A DNA stretch of 64,000 bases from Candidatus Dormiibacter inghamiae (GCA_016464825.1 JAEKNQ010000036.1:1-64000); one strand, 5' to 3'; shown: positions 1-8,529, counted from the stretch's first letter. Translations and numbers: made by a program. The notes: generated by a model not told the origin, from the sequence alone.

Positions 1-90
1 GCCCGACGCTATCTGAGCGCTGAGTCACTCAGCAAGGCGCAGACTCCTGCGCCGGCGGAGGTGTTGCCCGAGCTGGCGGCGGCCAGTTAG
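1..90 (+). CDS. 3' end of a gene cut by the window, unknown
   Basis: The frame is open from base 1 and closes at a TAG at 88-90, giving 29 residues with an Ala-rich end (VLPELAAAS). No start lies inside the window, so it would be the C-terminus of a gene beginning upstream. Nothing in it is diagnostic and it could be a chance open frame. Bases 91-373 hold no convincing gene on either strand. Confidence 0.25.
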   Translation, partial: ARRYLSAESLSKAQTPAPAEVLPELAAAS

Positions 91-373
91 TTGTTGTGGA
101 TGACGTGGACATCGTCATACACCACTTGACAGGACATGGCCTTCGAGCGAGTCCGGCTGAGCCATCGATACGAGTCCCTTCGACCGGCCGTAAAGCGCCT
201 GGACCAATGGCCGCTTTCCTCCCTCCTGGCGGCTGACTGGCCTTCGGCGGTAGGTGGTGCGGTTCTCACACCTCATCGGACGCGGTCCGCGCGGAGAGCC
301 AGGATCCGTGGGTGTCACAAGGGGATCGCCGCATACGGGACGGCTGAGACGACCAGCGGTGGCTGTCAGGTAG

Positions 374-826
374 TCAGGGGCTGGTTGTCGCTTCGAGGCG
401 TTGCTTGAGCCTGAGGCAATTCGATGGCATCTCCTTGCGGGCTTGCCTGCGGACCAGGAACGGCACTAGTAGCTTGCCGATGCCGTGTCCCTCGAAGTCG
501 AGCTCGATCATGACGCGCGACTGGGCGCCCCCGTTGTGGGGCCCGACGGTGACGTTGACTATCGCCCTGATCGGTCCGTCGATGCCGTGAATGGCCCACC
601 TCCTTGGCGGGTCGAGCGTCGTGACCTCCGATGTCACTTCCCGTTCGGCGCCGCCGATGCGACGCGTCGTTATGCACTTTGAGCCCACGCTCGGGGTCTT
701 GCCGCCTTCCATGCTTCCCCCGACCACGCCCGTCTGCCATTTGGTGAACCTGGAGGGGTCGGTGACGTAGGCGAATACTTCATCCTGCGGACGGGCGATA
801 TCGATGCTCGAAACGATCGTTGCCAT
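374..826 (-). CDS. SRPBCC family protein (polyketide cyclase/dehydrase type)
   Basis: This 150-residue protein begins MATIVSSIDIARPQDEVFAY, the usual first strand and helix of the START/Bet v 1-like SRPBCC fold ('I-x-I-x-x-P-x-x-x-V-F-x-Y-V-x-D'), and continues with DPSRFTKWQ, the typical 'D...W..W' segment. It ends in a long amphipathic helix rich in Arg and Lys, also typical. The fold makes a hydrophobic cavity that binds lipids or other small ligands; the ligand cannot be read from sequence. The frame is open well upstream of 826, but homology-like sequence starts only at this ATG. It lies 46 bases downstream of a second SRPBCC gene and an ArsR gene and is probably co-transcribed with them. 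Confidence 0.8.
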   Translation of the reverse strand: MATIVSSIDIARPQDEVFAYVTDPSRFTKWQTGVVGGSMEGGKTPSVGSKCITTRRIGGAEREVTSEVTTLDPPRRWAIHGIDGPIRAIVNVTVGPHNGGAQSRVMIELDFEGHGIGKLLVPFLVRRQARKEMPSNCLRLKQRLEATTSP

Positions 827-872
827 CACCCTTGTCCCAGGGTTGTCGTCGGTCGGCGTCGTTTGACGGGAT

Positions 873-1352
873 TCACGCGGCCAGGATGTCGGCGAATCGG
901 CGCAGGTAGAGCGGCCAGCCGCCCTCGGAGTCGACTCCTCCGCGCACTGCCTGCCAGCCGGCTCCGTGTCGATCGAGGTTACGATGCTCCAGCTCGACGC
1001 GCGTGCGGTCCGGCGTCTCAGCGATGAATCGCACCTCAACTTCGCTGGTTTTGTCGAGGTCGGTCTCGATTTGCCAGTGGGGGTCGATGTCCCAGCTGAT
1101 GACGACCCGGTCCGGAGGCTCGTAGGCGAGGACGCGCGCCCAGCGGCATTCGCTGCCGTCCGTGCCGCGGTCATAGATATGGCCGCCCTTGCGTGGTTCG
1201 AAGACCGTCTCGGCGATCTCGACGCTGAGCATGTTGTGCTCGCGCGGCTTGAAGCTGCCGAAGCGGTGGGCGAATACCGAGAACGCCCGCTCGATCGGCG
1301 CCTCGACGACGACCTCATGGCGGATGGACGTGGCTCCTGCTGGTGTGGTCAT
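873..1352 (-). CDS. SRPBCC family protein (AHSA1-like)
   Basis: This 159-residue protein has IRHEVVVEAPIERAFSVFAH at the N-terminus, the hallmark first strand and helix of AHSA1-like SRPBCC proteins. A middle 'GGHIYDRGTDGSECRWARVLAYEPPDR' region and 'VELEHRNLDRHG' follow, as in the common ArsR-partner subgroup. The fold binds hydrophobic ligands; the substrate is unknown. Its start overlaps the stop of the upstream ArsR gene at base 1352, so the two are translationally coupled. ArsR plus AHSA1-like pairs are widespread in high-GC bacteria, where the ArsR protein represses its own operon. Confidence 0.88.
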   Translation of the reverse strand: MTTPAGATSIRHEVVVEAPIERAFSVFAHRFGSFKPREHNMLSVEIAETVFEPRKGGHIYDRGTDGSECRWARVLAYEPPDRVVISWDIDPHWQIETDLDKTSEVEVRFIAETPDRTRVELEHRNLDRHGAGWQAVRGGVDSEGGWPLYLRRFADILAA

Positions 1353-1669
1353 CAGTTCTCCTCTTGGGGTTGTTCGACGGCGGCTTTGTAGGCTCCAAGG
1401 GCGCTGCGCCAGAACCGGTCAAGGTCGGCGCGGAGCTCGGCGAGACCGTCGGGGTTGATCCGGTAGATGCGGCGGTTGCCGGCGGATTGATCGACGACCA
1501 GCCCAGCGTCCTTGAGGACCTTGAGGTGCTGCGAGACGGCAGGTCGGCTGACCGGCAGCCGACTCGCTAGCTCAGCCACGGCGCACGGGCGATCGGCCAG
1601 CCGTTCGAAGATTGCGCGTCGTGTGTGATCGCCGAGGGCGGACCATCCAGCACCTTCGTAAGTCTGCAC
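1352..1669 (-). CDS. ArsR-family winged-helix transcriptional repressor
   Basis: This 105-residue protein is the usual length for an ArsR/SmtB regulator. It starts with ALGDHTRRAIFERLADRPCA, followed by the recognition helix SRPAVSQHLKVLKDAGLV and the wing (NRRIYRINPDGL). No Cys pair of the metal-sensing type is present, so it belongs to the non-metal ArsR group that accompanies SRPBCC genes. The chosen start is the GTG at 1669. A TTGACA-N17-TATGCT promoter ends only 8 bases before it, so the mRNA is probably leaderless, and no Shine-Dalgarno is visible. The -10 lies inside a perfect inverted repeat, which implies autorepression. Confidence 0.9.
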   Translation of the reverse strand: MQTYEGAGWSALGDHTRRAIFERLADRPCAVAELASRLPVSRPAVSQHLKVLKDAGLVVDQSAGNRRIYRINPDGLAELRADLDRFWRSALGAYKAAVEQPQEEN

Positions 1670-1674
1670 GCACC

Positions 1675-1706
1675 GTAAGCATAGACTTACATGAATTCCT
1701 TGTCAA
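1675..1706 (-). promoter_or_regulatory. ArsR operon promoter with palindromic operator over the -10
   Basis: Read on the minus strand, TTGACA (1706-1701) is followed by a 17-base spacer and TATGCT (1683-1678). The inverted repeat GTAAGTCTATGCTTAC (1690-1675, arms GTAAG/CTTAC) covers the -10. The GTG start at 1669 falls at about the expected transcription start, so the transcript should be leaderless. Binding by the ArsR protein is inferred from position. Confidence 0.7.
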
Positions 1707-2091
1707 CCCTGAGCGCCACCGCGACCCAGACGGCGCAACGGCAGACATACGGACGACCTGCGCGGCCTCCAGCTGCTCAACGGCTACGGCAACGCCATGT
1801 TCCCGCATGGTCCCGACTCGCAGAGCTCGCCCAGCACGAAGCGCAACTGACGCGGACCTTTCACAGTTGACGGCAGGGACGGCCAGCTATTCCGGAACGG
1901 CTCTGCGCCGACCGAGCCCGCCATGGCCGCCGGCCGCACCGCTCGGAGTGGGACTGCCACGCGTTGTCCGGCCTCGACCATCCGAGCAGCCGAACTGGTC
2001 GGTGGCGCTGCCCGCCCGCCTGGAGGAGTTCGTCATCGACCCCGCCCGCGCCAGGATCGCCGACCGGCTCAGCCGCCCGCCTTGATCAGTC
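1707..2091. other. intergenic region, possibly decayed coding sequence
   Basis: No intact gene is supported. Short coding-like stretches on the plus strand lie in different frames, for example DDLRGLQLLNGYGNAMFPHG near 1755-1815 and WSVALPARLEEFVIDPARAR near 2000-2060. They may be scraps of one broken gene, but I cannot name a family. Confidence 0.3.
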
Positions 2092-2475
2092 TCAGCGAAG
2101 GTCGTGAACGCTGAGCTGGGCAACAGCAAGGACCAACACGAGTGCGGCGACGGCCAGCACCAGGTATCCGATCGCCAGGACGAACTGGGCCGAAAAGTCG
2201 GCTGCGCGAATGTGGGTGTAGAGCGCACAGACGAAGAACAAAATGAGGCCGATTGCGGCAGCCGCCCCGATTAGTGGCACGCCGATGAGACCGAGCAGCA
2301 GCCCGACCGCGCCCGCAATCTTTAGGGTGCCTATCGGGAAGGTCAGCCACGACTCGGGTACGCCTGCCCTGGCCATTGCCGGCAGGATCGGCTTGAAGTG
2401 GACGGCGGCGGCGACGCCCGAGAAACCATTGGCGGCGATAGCCACAAGCGTGACCACGACATAGGCGGCAAACAT
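2092..2475 (-). CDS. DoxX-like four-helix membrane protein
   Basis: The 127-residue product is almost entirely hydrophobic and has about four membrane segments: residues ~3-25, ~45-70 (FPIGTLKIAGAVGLLLGLIG), ~70-95 and ~100-122. The pattern 'F-x-K-I-x-G-A-x-G-L-L-x-G-L' with a preceding 'P-E-S-W-L' matches the DoxX/DoxX-like family, small inner-membrane proteins of uncertain role often linked to redox or membrane stress. The ATG at 2475 is chosen because the frame upstream is Arg/Pro-rich and not protein-like. It stands alone in this strand context. Confidence 0.8.
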   Translation of the reverse strand: MFAAYVVVTLVAIAANGFSGVAAAVHFKPILPAMARAGVPESWLTFPIGTLKIAGAVGLLLGLIGVPLIGAAAAIGLILFFVCALYTHIRAADFSAQFVLAIGYLVLAVAALVLVLAVAQLSVHDLR

Positions 2476-2844
2476 GGTGGTTGTTTGAGTCCTCTCCCTT
2501 GCTACAGAGCGATTCCGGCCGCGGAAGCGGCCGGCTGACCGGCTACACAGCCTCGTCCACGCGGAACACGGCGATCTTGGGGGGGCAGCTGCGAAGGGCT
2601 CGGGCGTGCCGGGCGACTCGACGAGCCCGGTCTCGACGAACTGGCGGCGCAGGTTGGCCGGCGATGTCCCGCGGGTCGATCGGCGAGGTCGCCCCGTCAC
2701 CGTAGGCGGCCCGGACGACGCCGGTGGAGCGGATCTGGGGCGCCCCAGGCCAGGGTGTTGGAATCGAAGTCAGCCCAGCGCCGGAATTGTTCGTCGACCT
2801 CGACGGTCCCGTCGAGAGCAGTGGCCGGAAGAGGTAATCGACCC
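2476..2844. other. intergenic region with a possible gene remnant on the minus strand
   Basis: No intact gene. On the minus strand about 2840-2700 reads EVDEQFRRWADFDSNTLAWG before a stop, and nearby frames read DLRRQFVETGLVES-like sequence, which looks protein-derived but is split between frames. A GC-rich hairpin (GGCCGC-gaa-GCGGCC) lies near 2517-2533. Confidence 0.3.
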
Positions 2845-3087
2845 TCAGTTTGGTGTTAGGTGGGGTTGATCCGGATGGCCAGTCACTCGGTACGCCTCTC
2901 TCAATTTTCGAAGTCCTTCGACGTCGCGCTCATGCTCGACGACGTCTGCTTCGACCTCGGAGAGGCTGAACCCGGGATCGGCGATCCGCCGCGCCCTCAT
3001 CGCCGATCCCTCCGATGACTCGATCGCGACGACGGTGGACACCGACCTGATTTCGCCGCTCTCGTCATGCTCCACAAGAACTCGCAT
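2845..3087 (-). CDS. small acidic protein of unknown function
   Basis: I do not recognise this 80-residue protein. It opens MRVLVEHDESGEIRSVSTVV, a beta-hairpin-like segment, and continues with an acidic, probably helical part (SLSEVEADVVEHERDVEGLR). There is no signal peptide or membrane helix. The start is the ATG at 3087; longer upstream frame is Arg/Ser-rich and unlikely. It begins 10 bases after the stop of the 101-residue gene 3098-3403 on the same strand, so the two are probably one operon. Confidence 0.6.
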   Translation of the reverse strand: MRVLVEHDESGEIRSVSTVVAIESSEGSAMRARRIADPGFSLSEVEADVVEHERDVEGLRKLREAYRVTGHPDQPHLTPN

Positions 3088-3097
3088 CCCAAGCCCC

Positions 3098-3403
3098 CTA
3101 ATAGATGACGTCGGTCCACGACCCGTAGAAGTAGTAATAGCACGGCGTATGTCCGTTGTTGTGTATTTCGAAGAGGAGTCTGGGAGTTGCCCGACCGTCG
3201 GAACCGACCTCCCATCTGACGTGCAGAACCTCCACATCCGCAACGCCCTCCGGGCCGCCCTCGTTTGCCGCGGTGATCCAGAACGGCCGGACCGTTCCGG
3301 CTGGCCCTCCGGTCCACTGCCAGTAAGCCGAAGCTCCGGGGGCGAGTGGTCCGGAGTATCCACCGAAGGCGCCATAGACGTTCAGCTGGTGTACCGGTGC
3401 CAT
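3098..3403 (-). CDS. small beta-rich protein of unknown function
   Basis: I do not recognise this 101-residue protein. It is rich in aromatic residues and alternating hydrophobic positions, with GAFGGYSGPLAPGASAYWQW, FWITAANEGG, EVLHVRWEVGSDG and an aromatic end CYYYFYGSWTDVIY. This pattern suggests a compact beta-sandwich or lectin-like fold. No export signal is seen. It is followed after 10 bases by the 80-residue gene. Both are ordinary in codon use for this window, which supports their being real. Confidence 0.6.
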   Translation of the reverse strand: MAPVHQLNVYGAFGGYSGPLAPGASAYWQWTGGPAGTVRPFWITAANEGGPEGVADVEVLHVRWEVGSDGRATPRLLFEIHNNGHTPCYYYFYGSWTDVIY

Positions 3404-3847
3404 GGTGTCCCTCCCGGGCGCTCAACGCGGTTCGCCCGCGAATCCAATCAGCGCTGCGATGCAGCGCAAGCATACCCGCCGACCCGAGTACCAAGCATGT
3501 GTGCCCCAACTGAAGCTTCGGGCGAAACGGGCCTGCCAGGATCGCATCCTGGAGGTGGCTGGCGTCGGCTCTGCCCCCGCTGCTCCCAACGGCGCTCACG
3601 ACGGATCATGATTCACTCCTTTGCAATCGATGTTTCATTGGGTTTCACCCCTAACGGCTTCCATGCTGCTCCGAGGATGTGCACAGGATGTGAAGGAATG
3701 ACGGACTGATAGTGAACGAACCGATCTGTCGCGGATGGCACGTCGAGCCCGGCAGGAGACCGACCTGCCAGCGGTCGCCAGCCACTGCCGCGGTCCGGTC
3801 CAGGCCATTCGGTCCGGTTTCGACGCGGACGCGGCGTGACGGCCAGG
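3404..3847. other. intergenic region with an inverted repeat
   Basis: No gene is supported here. A perfect 7-bp inverted repeat with a 3-base centre, CCAGGATCGCATCCTGG, lies at 3536-3552, upstream of the two small minus-strand genes; it could be an operator or a short hairpin. The remainder, towards the end of the ABC ATPase gene, shows nothing I can interpret. Confidence 0.4.
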
Positions 3848-5830
3848 TCACGCCATGGCGTTTCTTGTTTCGATCGCCGGCGCCTCACCCGCGAAGTGGC
3901 AGGCGGCGAGGTGGCCGGGCCGGTGCGGGTCCAGAGGTGGCTCCTGCTCGATGCAGATTCGCCGCTCCGGGTTTGCCAGCGGACCGATCGGGCAGCGGGT
4001 GTGGAAGCGGCAGCCCCTGGGCGGAGCCGTCGGGCTGGGGAGGTCACCCTGGAGCACTATTCGGGGCGGCCGCGCCTGGGGCCGAGGGTCGGGCACAGGT
4101 ACCGCTGAAATCAGCGATCGCGTGTAGGGGTGAAGCAGGTTCGCGAACAGTTCAGCCGTAGGGGCCGACTCGACGATCTTGCCCAGGTACATCACCGCCA
4201 CCCGGTCGCTGAGGTGCCGCACCACCGCCAGGTCGTGAGCAATGAAGAGATAGCTCAGGCCCAGTTCGGCTTGCAGGTCCTGAAGCAGGTTGATGATCTG
4301 GGCCTGGATGGAGACATCGAGGGCGGAGATCGGCTCATCCGCTACCAGCAGCTTCGGTCCCGCGGCGAGGGCGCGGGCGATACCAATCCGCTGCCGCTGG
4401 CCGCCCGAGAACTCGTGCGGGTAGCGGCTGGCGTGGCGGCGGCTCAGCCCGACCATCTCGAGCAGCTCGCCCACCCGCTTTCTGGCCGCGGCGCTGCGGG
4501 CGATGCCGTGGACCGAGAGGGGCTCGGAGATCATTTGCTCGACGGTCAGGCGCGGGTTCAGCGACCCGAAGGGGTCCTGGAAGATCATTTGGGCGTACCG
4601 CCGGAGGTGCGACTGGTCCGCGCTGTCGATATCGGCGCCATCGAAGCGGACGGAGCCCGATGTGGGCGCGTACACGCCTAGCACCATCCGCCCCAACGTC
4701 GATTTGCCGCAGCCCGACTCGCCGACCAGCCCCAGAGTTTCGCACGCCCCGACGTGGAGGTCCACACCATCGACGGCGTGCACTGTCGCCGTTCGGCGGA
4801 GCACTCCGCCGCCGATCTCAAAGTGCTTGACCAGGCTGCGGACCTCGAGGAGTGGCGCAACCTCGGCGCCGAGGGCTGGGGCCCGTCTACCGCCGGTCGC
4901 GGCTCCGGCCGTGGCCGCTCCCAGTTCGCCTCCGGCCTGCGTGACCCAGCAGGCCGAGCGGTGGCCGGAGGAGAGCACCGCAAGAGGTGGCCGCTCGCTC
5001 GCGCATCGCTCGATCCGGTAGCCACAGCGTGGGTGGAAAGGACAGCCGCTGGTCTGTTCACCCGGTTGCGGCGGCTGGCCGTCTATCGAGTAAAGGCGGC
5101 CGTGGCGGATGCTGTCCAGACGCGGCACGGAACGGAGGAGGCCCTCGGTGTAGGGGTGGTCAGGCCTGGCGAAGACCTGTTCCACCGGGCCTTCCTCCAC
5201 CACCTGGCCGGCGTACATGACGACCACCCGCCGGCACAGCTGCGCGACGATCCCCATGTTGTGGGTGATCAGTACCACGGCGGTGCCGAACTCCCGATTC
5301 AGCGTTCGCAGCACCTCCAGGATCTGGGCCTGGATAGTGACGTCGAGGGCTGTGGTGGGCTCGTCAGCGATCAAAAGGCCGGGATCATTGCCCAAACCCA
5401 TGGCGATCATCGCGCGCTGGCGCATCCCGCCCGAGAACTGGTGAGGGTAGTCGTGGATCCGGTTCTCCGGAGAGGGGATGCCGACCTGACGCAGCATCTC
5501 AATCGCGCGTGGCCTGGACTTGCTGCCCCGGTACTTCTCGTGGGCATCGAGCGCCTCAACCAACTGCGTCTGAATCCGGAGGACGGGGTTCAGTGACGAC
5601 ATTGGATCCTGGAAGATCATGGAGATCGCATCACCGCGAAGCGTGCGGACTTCAGGCTCGGACATCGCCAGCACGTCCAGCCCCCGATACGTGATCGAAC
5701 CACCAACTATCCGCCCCGGTGGGCTGACCATTCGCAAGATCGAGGCTGCGGTCACGGACTTCCCCGAGCCTGACTCCCCGACAATGCCAACCGTCTCGCT
5801 GGCGGCCACCTGGAAACTCACGCCATCCAC
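3848..5830 (-). CDS. fused two-domain ABC ATPase, oligopeptide/oligosaccharide (DppD-DppF) type
   Basis: This is a single chain of 660 residues or more with two complete ATPase domains. The first has Walker A GESGSGKS, signature FSGGMRQR and Walker B LLIADEPTTALD. The second has GESGCGKS, FSGGQRQR and LLVADEPISALD. Each domain ends in the Cys-rich oligopeptide-transporter tail (GCPFHPRCGYRIERC and GCRFHTRCP). It should energise the importer made by the permeases 6707-8529 and the binding protein 8529-10094. The GTG at 5830 is the first ordinary start but would remove the first beta-strand. An in-frame CTG at 5905 with GGAGG 10 bases upstream restores a normal N-terminus (LSEAPLLEVRDLRTSFQ), so the true start is probably 5905, overlapping the SDR stop. 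Confidence 0.93.
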   Translation of the reverse strand: MDGVSFQVAASETVGIVGESGSGKSVTAASILRMVSPPGRIVGGSITYRGLDVLAMSEPEVRTLRGDAISMIFQDPMSSLNPVLRIQTQLVEALDAHEKYRGSKSRPRAIEMLRQVGIPSPENRIHDYPHQFSGGMRQRAMIAMGLGNDPGLLIADEPTTALDVTIQAQILEVLRTLNREFGTAVVLITHNMGIVAQLCRRVVVMYAGQVVEEGPVEQVFARPDHPYTEGLLRSVPRLDSIRHGRLYSIDGQPPQPGEQTSGCPFHPRCGYRIERCASERPPLAVLSSGHRSACWVTQAGGELGAATAGAATGGRRAPALGAEVAPLLEVRSLVKHFEIGGGVLRRTATVHAVDGVDLHVGACETLGLVGESGCGKSTLGRMVLGVYAPTSGSVRFDGADIDSADQSHLRRYAQMIFQDPFGSLNPRLTVEQMISEPLSVHGIARSAAARKRVGELLEMVGLSRRHASRYPHEFSGGQRQRIGIARALAAGPKLLVADEPISALDVSIQAQIINLLQDLQAELGLSYLFIAHDLAVVRHLSDRVAVMYLGKIVESAPTAELFANLLHPYTRSLISAVPVPDPRPQARPPRIVLQGDLPSPTAPPRGCRFHTRCPIGPLANPERRICIEQEPPLDPHRPGHLAACHFAGEAPAIETRNAMA

Positions 5831-5901
5831 TGCCCGGATCTCACCTGCCTCGGTCTGAAAGCTGGTCCTGAGGTCCCGGACCTCGAGCAGCGGAGCCTCG
5901 C

Positions 5902-6633
5902 TCAGCGGACCATCGCCTCCGCCAGCTGGGCGGACATGCCGCCATCGACTTTGAGCACCGAGCCCGTCACGAAGGCCGACTCGCTGGAGGCCAGGAAAGC
6001 GACGCAGCTGGCCACTTCCTCCGGCCGGCCCGGCCGGCCCAAGGGGTAGGCGCGAAGGAGCGCCTGCAGCTTCGACTGATCTTCCCAGATCGCTCGGTTG
6101 CGCTCCACTGCCACAAAGCCGGGGGCCACCGCATTGCAGCGGATGCCCGTCGGGCCGAGCTCCACCGCGGCGGAGCGGGTGAGGGCGACAATCGCAGCCT
6201 TGGCAGCTTCGTAGGGTGCGAACCCCGCCACCGCACCGAACGAGTGAACGGAGGCCAGGTTCACAATCGCCGCGTCATTTCCCGCCCGGGGCGCGAAGGC
6301 CCGGATCATCCGCCAAGTGCAGCCCAGGCTCACAGCGAGCGTTTGCTCCCAGCCTGCCTGGGTCGTCTGCAACAGCGGCCCTCGCTCCGCCCAGAAGGCT
6401 GAGTTGACGAGGACTCGCAGTGTGCCCGGCAGCTCGCCGGCTTCGGCGAAGCAACGCTCCACGGTTGCCTCCTCGCGGAGGTCGCCGACCACAACGGCGT
6501 CCAAACCATTGTGGGCCAGCACATCCACCCCCAGCACTCGGGCGCCGCGGGCGCGCAGGTCGCCCGCGATCGCGGCACCAATTCCTCGGGCGCTGCCTGT
6601 CACTATCGCGACGCTTCCTTCGAAGCTGGTCAC
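5902..6633 (-). CDS. SDR-family NAD(P)-dependent oxidoreductase
   Basis: This 243-residue classical short-chain dehydrogenase has the cofactor motif TGSARGIG (residues 12-19), D37 after strand 2 (an NAD preference is likely), catalytic S128 and the Y141-x3-K145 pair (YEAAK). The C-terminal GSVLKVDGGMS is also typical. The usual NNAG is replaced by VNSAF at 76-80. It lies between the ABC permease and ATPase genes of a sugar operon, so it probably oxidises a sugar, lactone or keto-deoxy acid released from the imported substrate. A role as a 2-keto-3-deoxyaldonate dehydrogenase is possible but unproven. Confidence 0.9.
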   Translation of the reverse strand: MTSFEGSVAIVTGSARGIGAAIAGDLRARGARVLGVDVLAHNGLDAVVVGDLREEATVERCFAEAGELPGTLRVLVNSAFWAERGPLLQTTQAGWEQTLAVSLGCTWRMIRAFAPRAGNDAAIVNLASVHSFGAVAGFAPYEAAKAAIVALTRSAAVELGPTGIRCNAVAPGFVAVERNRAIWEDQSKLQALLRAYPLGRPGRPEEVASCVAFLASSESAFVTGSVLKVDGGMSAQLAEAMVR

Positions 6634-6706
6634 AGGGAGGCCACCATCGTCACCGGTTGTTCATATACGCCGGGGTGGACTCGGTCAGGAGGGTGACTGA
6701 GCAGCC

Positions 6707-7585
6707 TCAACGCCGCAGCACCCCAGCGTTGAGTGCGTCCGCGATCAGGTTCAGACCGACGACCAAAGCGGTGAGTGTGAGCATCGGGCCGACCGCATAG
6801 TTGACATTCGTGGCCAGGTAGGGCAACCCCTCGTTCAGCAGGTTGCCGAGCGAGGGCTGAGGCACCTGGATGCCAATGCCGACGAAGCTCATACCGCCCT
6901 CCAGGAAGACCGCCAGCGACATCGACAGCGCCAGCTGCACGATGAGGGGATCGACCACGTTCGGAAAAATGTGCCGGAACAGGACGCGAACCGGGGAGAC
7001 GCCGATCAGGCGCGCGGCGACGACGTACTCGCGCTCTCGCTGCGAGATGAGCGCATCCCGGCTGAGGCGCCCGAAGATTGGCACGTTGGCGAGGAGGATG
7101 GTCACGACGATCGCCCTCTCACCCGGGCTCAGGATGGCTGCGACCGCTATGCCGAGGATGATCGCCGGGAAGGCAAGGATGACGTCGAACGCCCGCTGAA
7201 TGGTGGTATCCCACCAGCCCGGTCCGGCGGCGCCCAGCAGGCCAGCGAGACAGCCGAGAATCGCTGCCGCCGGCACAGCTACCACAGCCACGATCAGGTC
7301 CACCCTGATGCCGTTGAGCACCCGACTGAGCAGGTCGCGGCCAAGCTCGTCGGTGCCGAGAGGGTGCGTGCCGCTGGGCGGCAGAAGCTCCTGGAGCCGA
7401 ATCTGGAACGTCGGCGAGTAAGGGGTTAGGAGGGGAGCGAGGATGCCGAGCAGCACTATCGTGCCCACCAGCCCTAAGCCGAGAAGGCCGCGCGGAGTCT
7501 GCAGCGCCCTCAGGTAGCGGTTGCGGGTGAACGCCAAGCGATCCGGGACCCGGACGATGTCGACGGCGCCCGCCTGTGCCATCAA
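6707..7585 (-). CDS. ABC importer permease, DppC/OppC type
   Basis: This 292-residue inner-membrane protein has the DppC layout: a cytoplasmic N-terminus, a first helix (GLLGLGLVGTIVLLGILAPLL), a periplasmic loop with GTHPLGTDELGRDLLSRVLNG and five further helices. The cytoplasmic coupling (EAA) loop is REREYVVAARLIGVSP-x-RVLFRHIFPN. With the DppB-type partner it forms the channel of a peptide/nickel/oligosaccharide-class importer. Its start overlaps the stop of the upstream permease by four bases (ATGA). The genes around it point to oligosaccharide rather than peptide uptake. Confidence 0.94.
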   Translation of the reverse strand: MMAQAGAVDIVRVPDRLAFTRNRYLRALQTPRGLLGLGLVGTIVLLGILAPLLTPYSPTFQIRLQELLPPSGTHPLGTDELGRDLLSRVLNGIRVDLIVAVVAVPAAAILGCLAGLLGAAGPGWWDTTIQRAFDVILAFPAIILGIAVAAILSPGERAIVVTILLANVPIFGRLSRDALISQREREYVVAARLIGVSPVRVLFRHIFPNVVDPLIVQLALSMSLAVFLEGGMSFVGIGIQVPQPSLGNLLNEGLPYLATNVNYAVGPMLTLTALVVGLNLIADALNAGVLRR

Positions 7586-8529
7586 CCCATCAGCCGAATG
7601 CGGGGGTCGAGGCCTGCCTGCAGGATCTCCGCCGCTGTGCGCAAAACTATGAAGACCAGAACGCCCAGCATCAGAAGATCCTGAACCAGGAGGTAGTCAC
7701 GGCTCAGGACGGCGTGAAGGATTAGCTGGCCGAGCCCCGGCCAGGCAAAGATCGCCTCCACGATCACCGCCCCGCCAAGCAGCTGGCCGACCTGGATGCC
7801 GAGGACCGTGATCACCGGTGGGAGAGCATTGGGAAGGGCGTGGCGGAGGAGGATCAGGTGCCGCTTCAGGCCCTTCGCCACGGCGGCGCGGATGTAGTCC
7901 TCCTGCAGCACCTGGCGCATCGAGGTCTGCAGAAAGCGCGCGACGACGGCTGAAACCGGGAGCGCCAGGCAGAGCGCAGGCAGGATCAGGAACTGGATCC
8001 CGAGCGAGGGGTCCTTCAACAGAGATAGCTGGCCGCCAGGCGGGAGAAGATGGATGGTGACGGCGAAGACCAGGACCAGCACCACACCGCTGATGAAGGT
8101 GGGGACTGCGAAGGTGACCGTGTTCACCACCATCAGCAGGAACTGCGCCAGCCGGTTCCGAGTCGTCGCGCCCAGGATGCCCAGCGTGAGGCCGAGGAGG
8201 AGGGCGAGGATCATAGCCCCCACCGTCAGCTCGAGCGTGTTGCCGGCTCCCCGAGCAATCAGGGTGGCGATTGGTGCTCCCAGCACATACGAGTGGCCGA
8301 GGTTGCCAGTGACCAGCCCCTGAACCCAGCGCAGATACTGGACCGGGAGGGGTTGGTCGAGCCCGAGGTCGTGCTCGATCGACGTGATGGTGGCGGGGTT
8401 GGCGTCAGGCCCCGCCAGGACGACTGCCGGATTACCCGGTGTGAGTCGCAGGATCCCGAAGATCACCACCGAGGCCAGCACCAGCACCAGCAGCGCCGAC
8501 GGCAGCCGCAGAGCTGCGTATTGAACCAT
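7582..8529 (-). CDS. ABC importer permease, DppB/OppB type
   Basis: This 315-residue DppB-like permease has N-terminal helix ALLVLVLASVVIFGILRLTPG with the family's 'R-L-x-P-G-x-P' turn, then the periplasmic 'LGLDQPLPVQYLRWVQGLVTGNLG-S' segment. The coupling loop is EDYIRAAVAKGL-x-x-x-x-I-L-L-R-H-ALPNAL, and six membrane helices are predicted by eye. It pairs with the DppC-type permease 6707-7585. Start and stop codons overlap with both neighbours, so translation of the importer genes is coupled. Confidence 0.94.
   Translation of the reverse strand: MVQYAALRLPSALLVLVLASVVIFGILRLTPGNPAVVLAGPDANPATITSIEHDLGLDQPLPVQYLRWVQGLVTGNLGHSYVLGAPIATLIARGAGNTLELTVGAMILALLLGLTLGILGATTRNRLAQFLLMVVNTVTFAVPTFISGVVLVLVFAVTIHLLPPGGQLSLLKDPSLGIQFLILPALCLALPVSAVVARFLQTSMRQVLQEDYIRAAVAKGLKRHLILLRHALPNALPPVITVLGIQVGQLLGGAVIVEAIFAWPGLGQLILHAVLSRDYLLVQDLLMLGVLVFIVLRTAAEILQAGLDPRIRLMG

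Noticed and set aside
374-1318. A 314-residue minus-strand open frame
   Set aside because: Only the last 150 residues (from 826) look like protein; the first part is Ser/Arg-rich and opposes the AHSA1-like gene in another frame.
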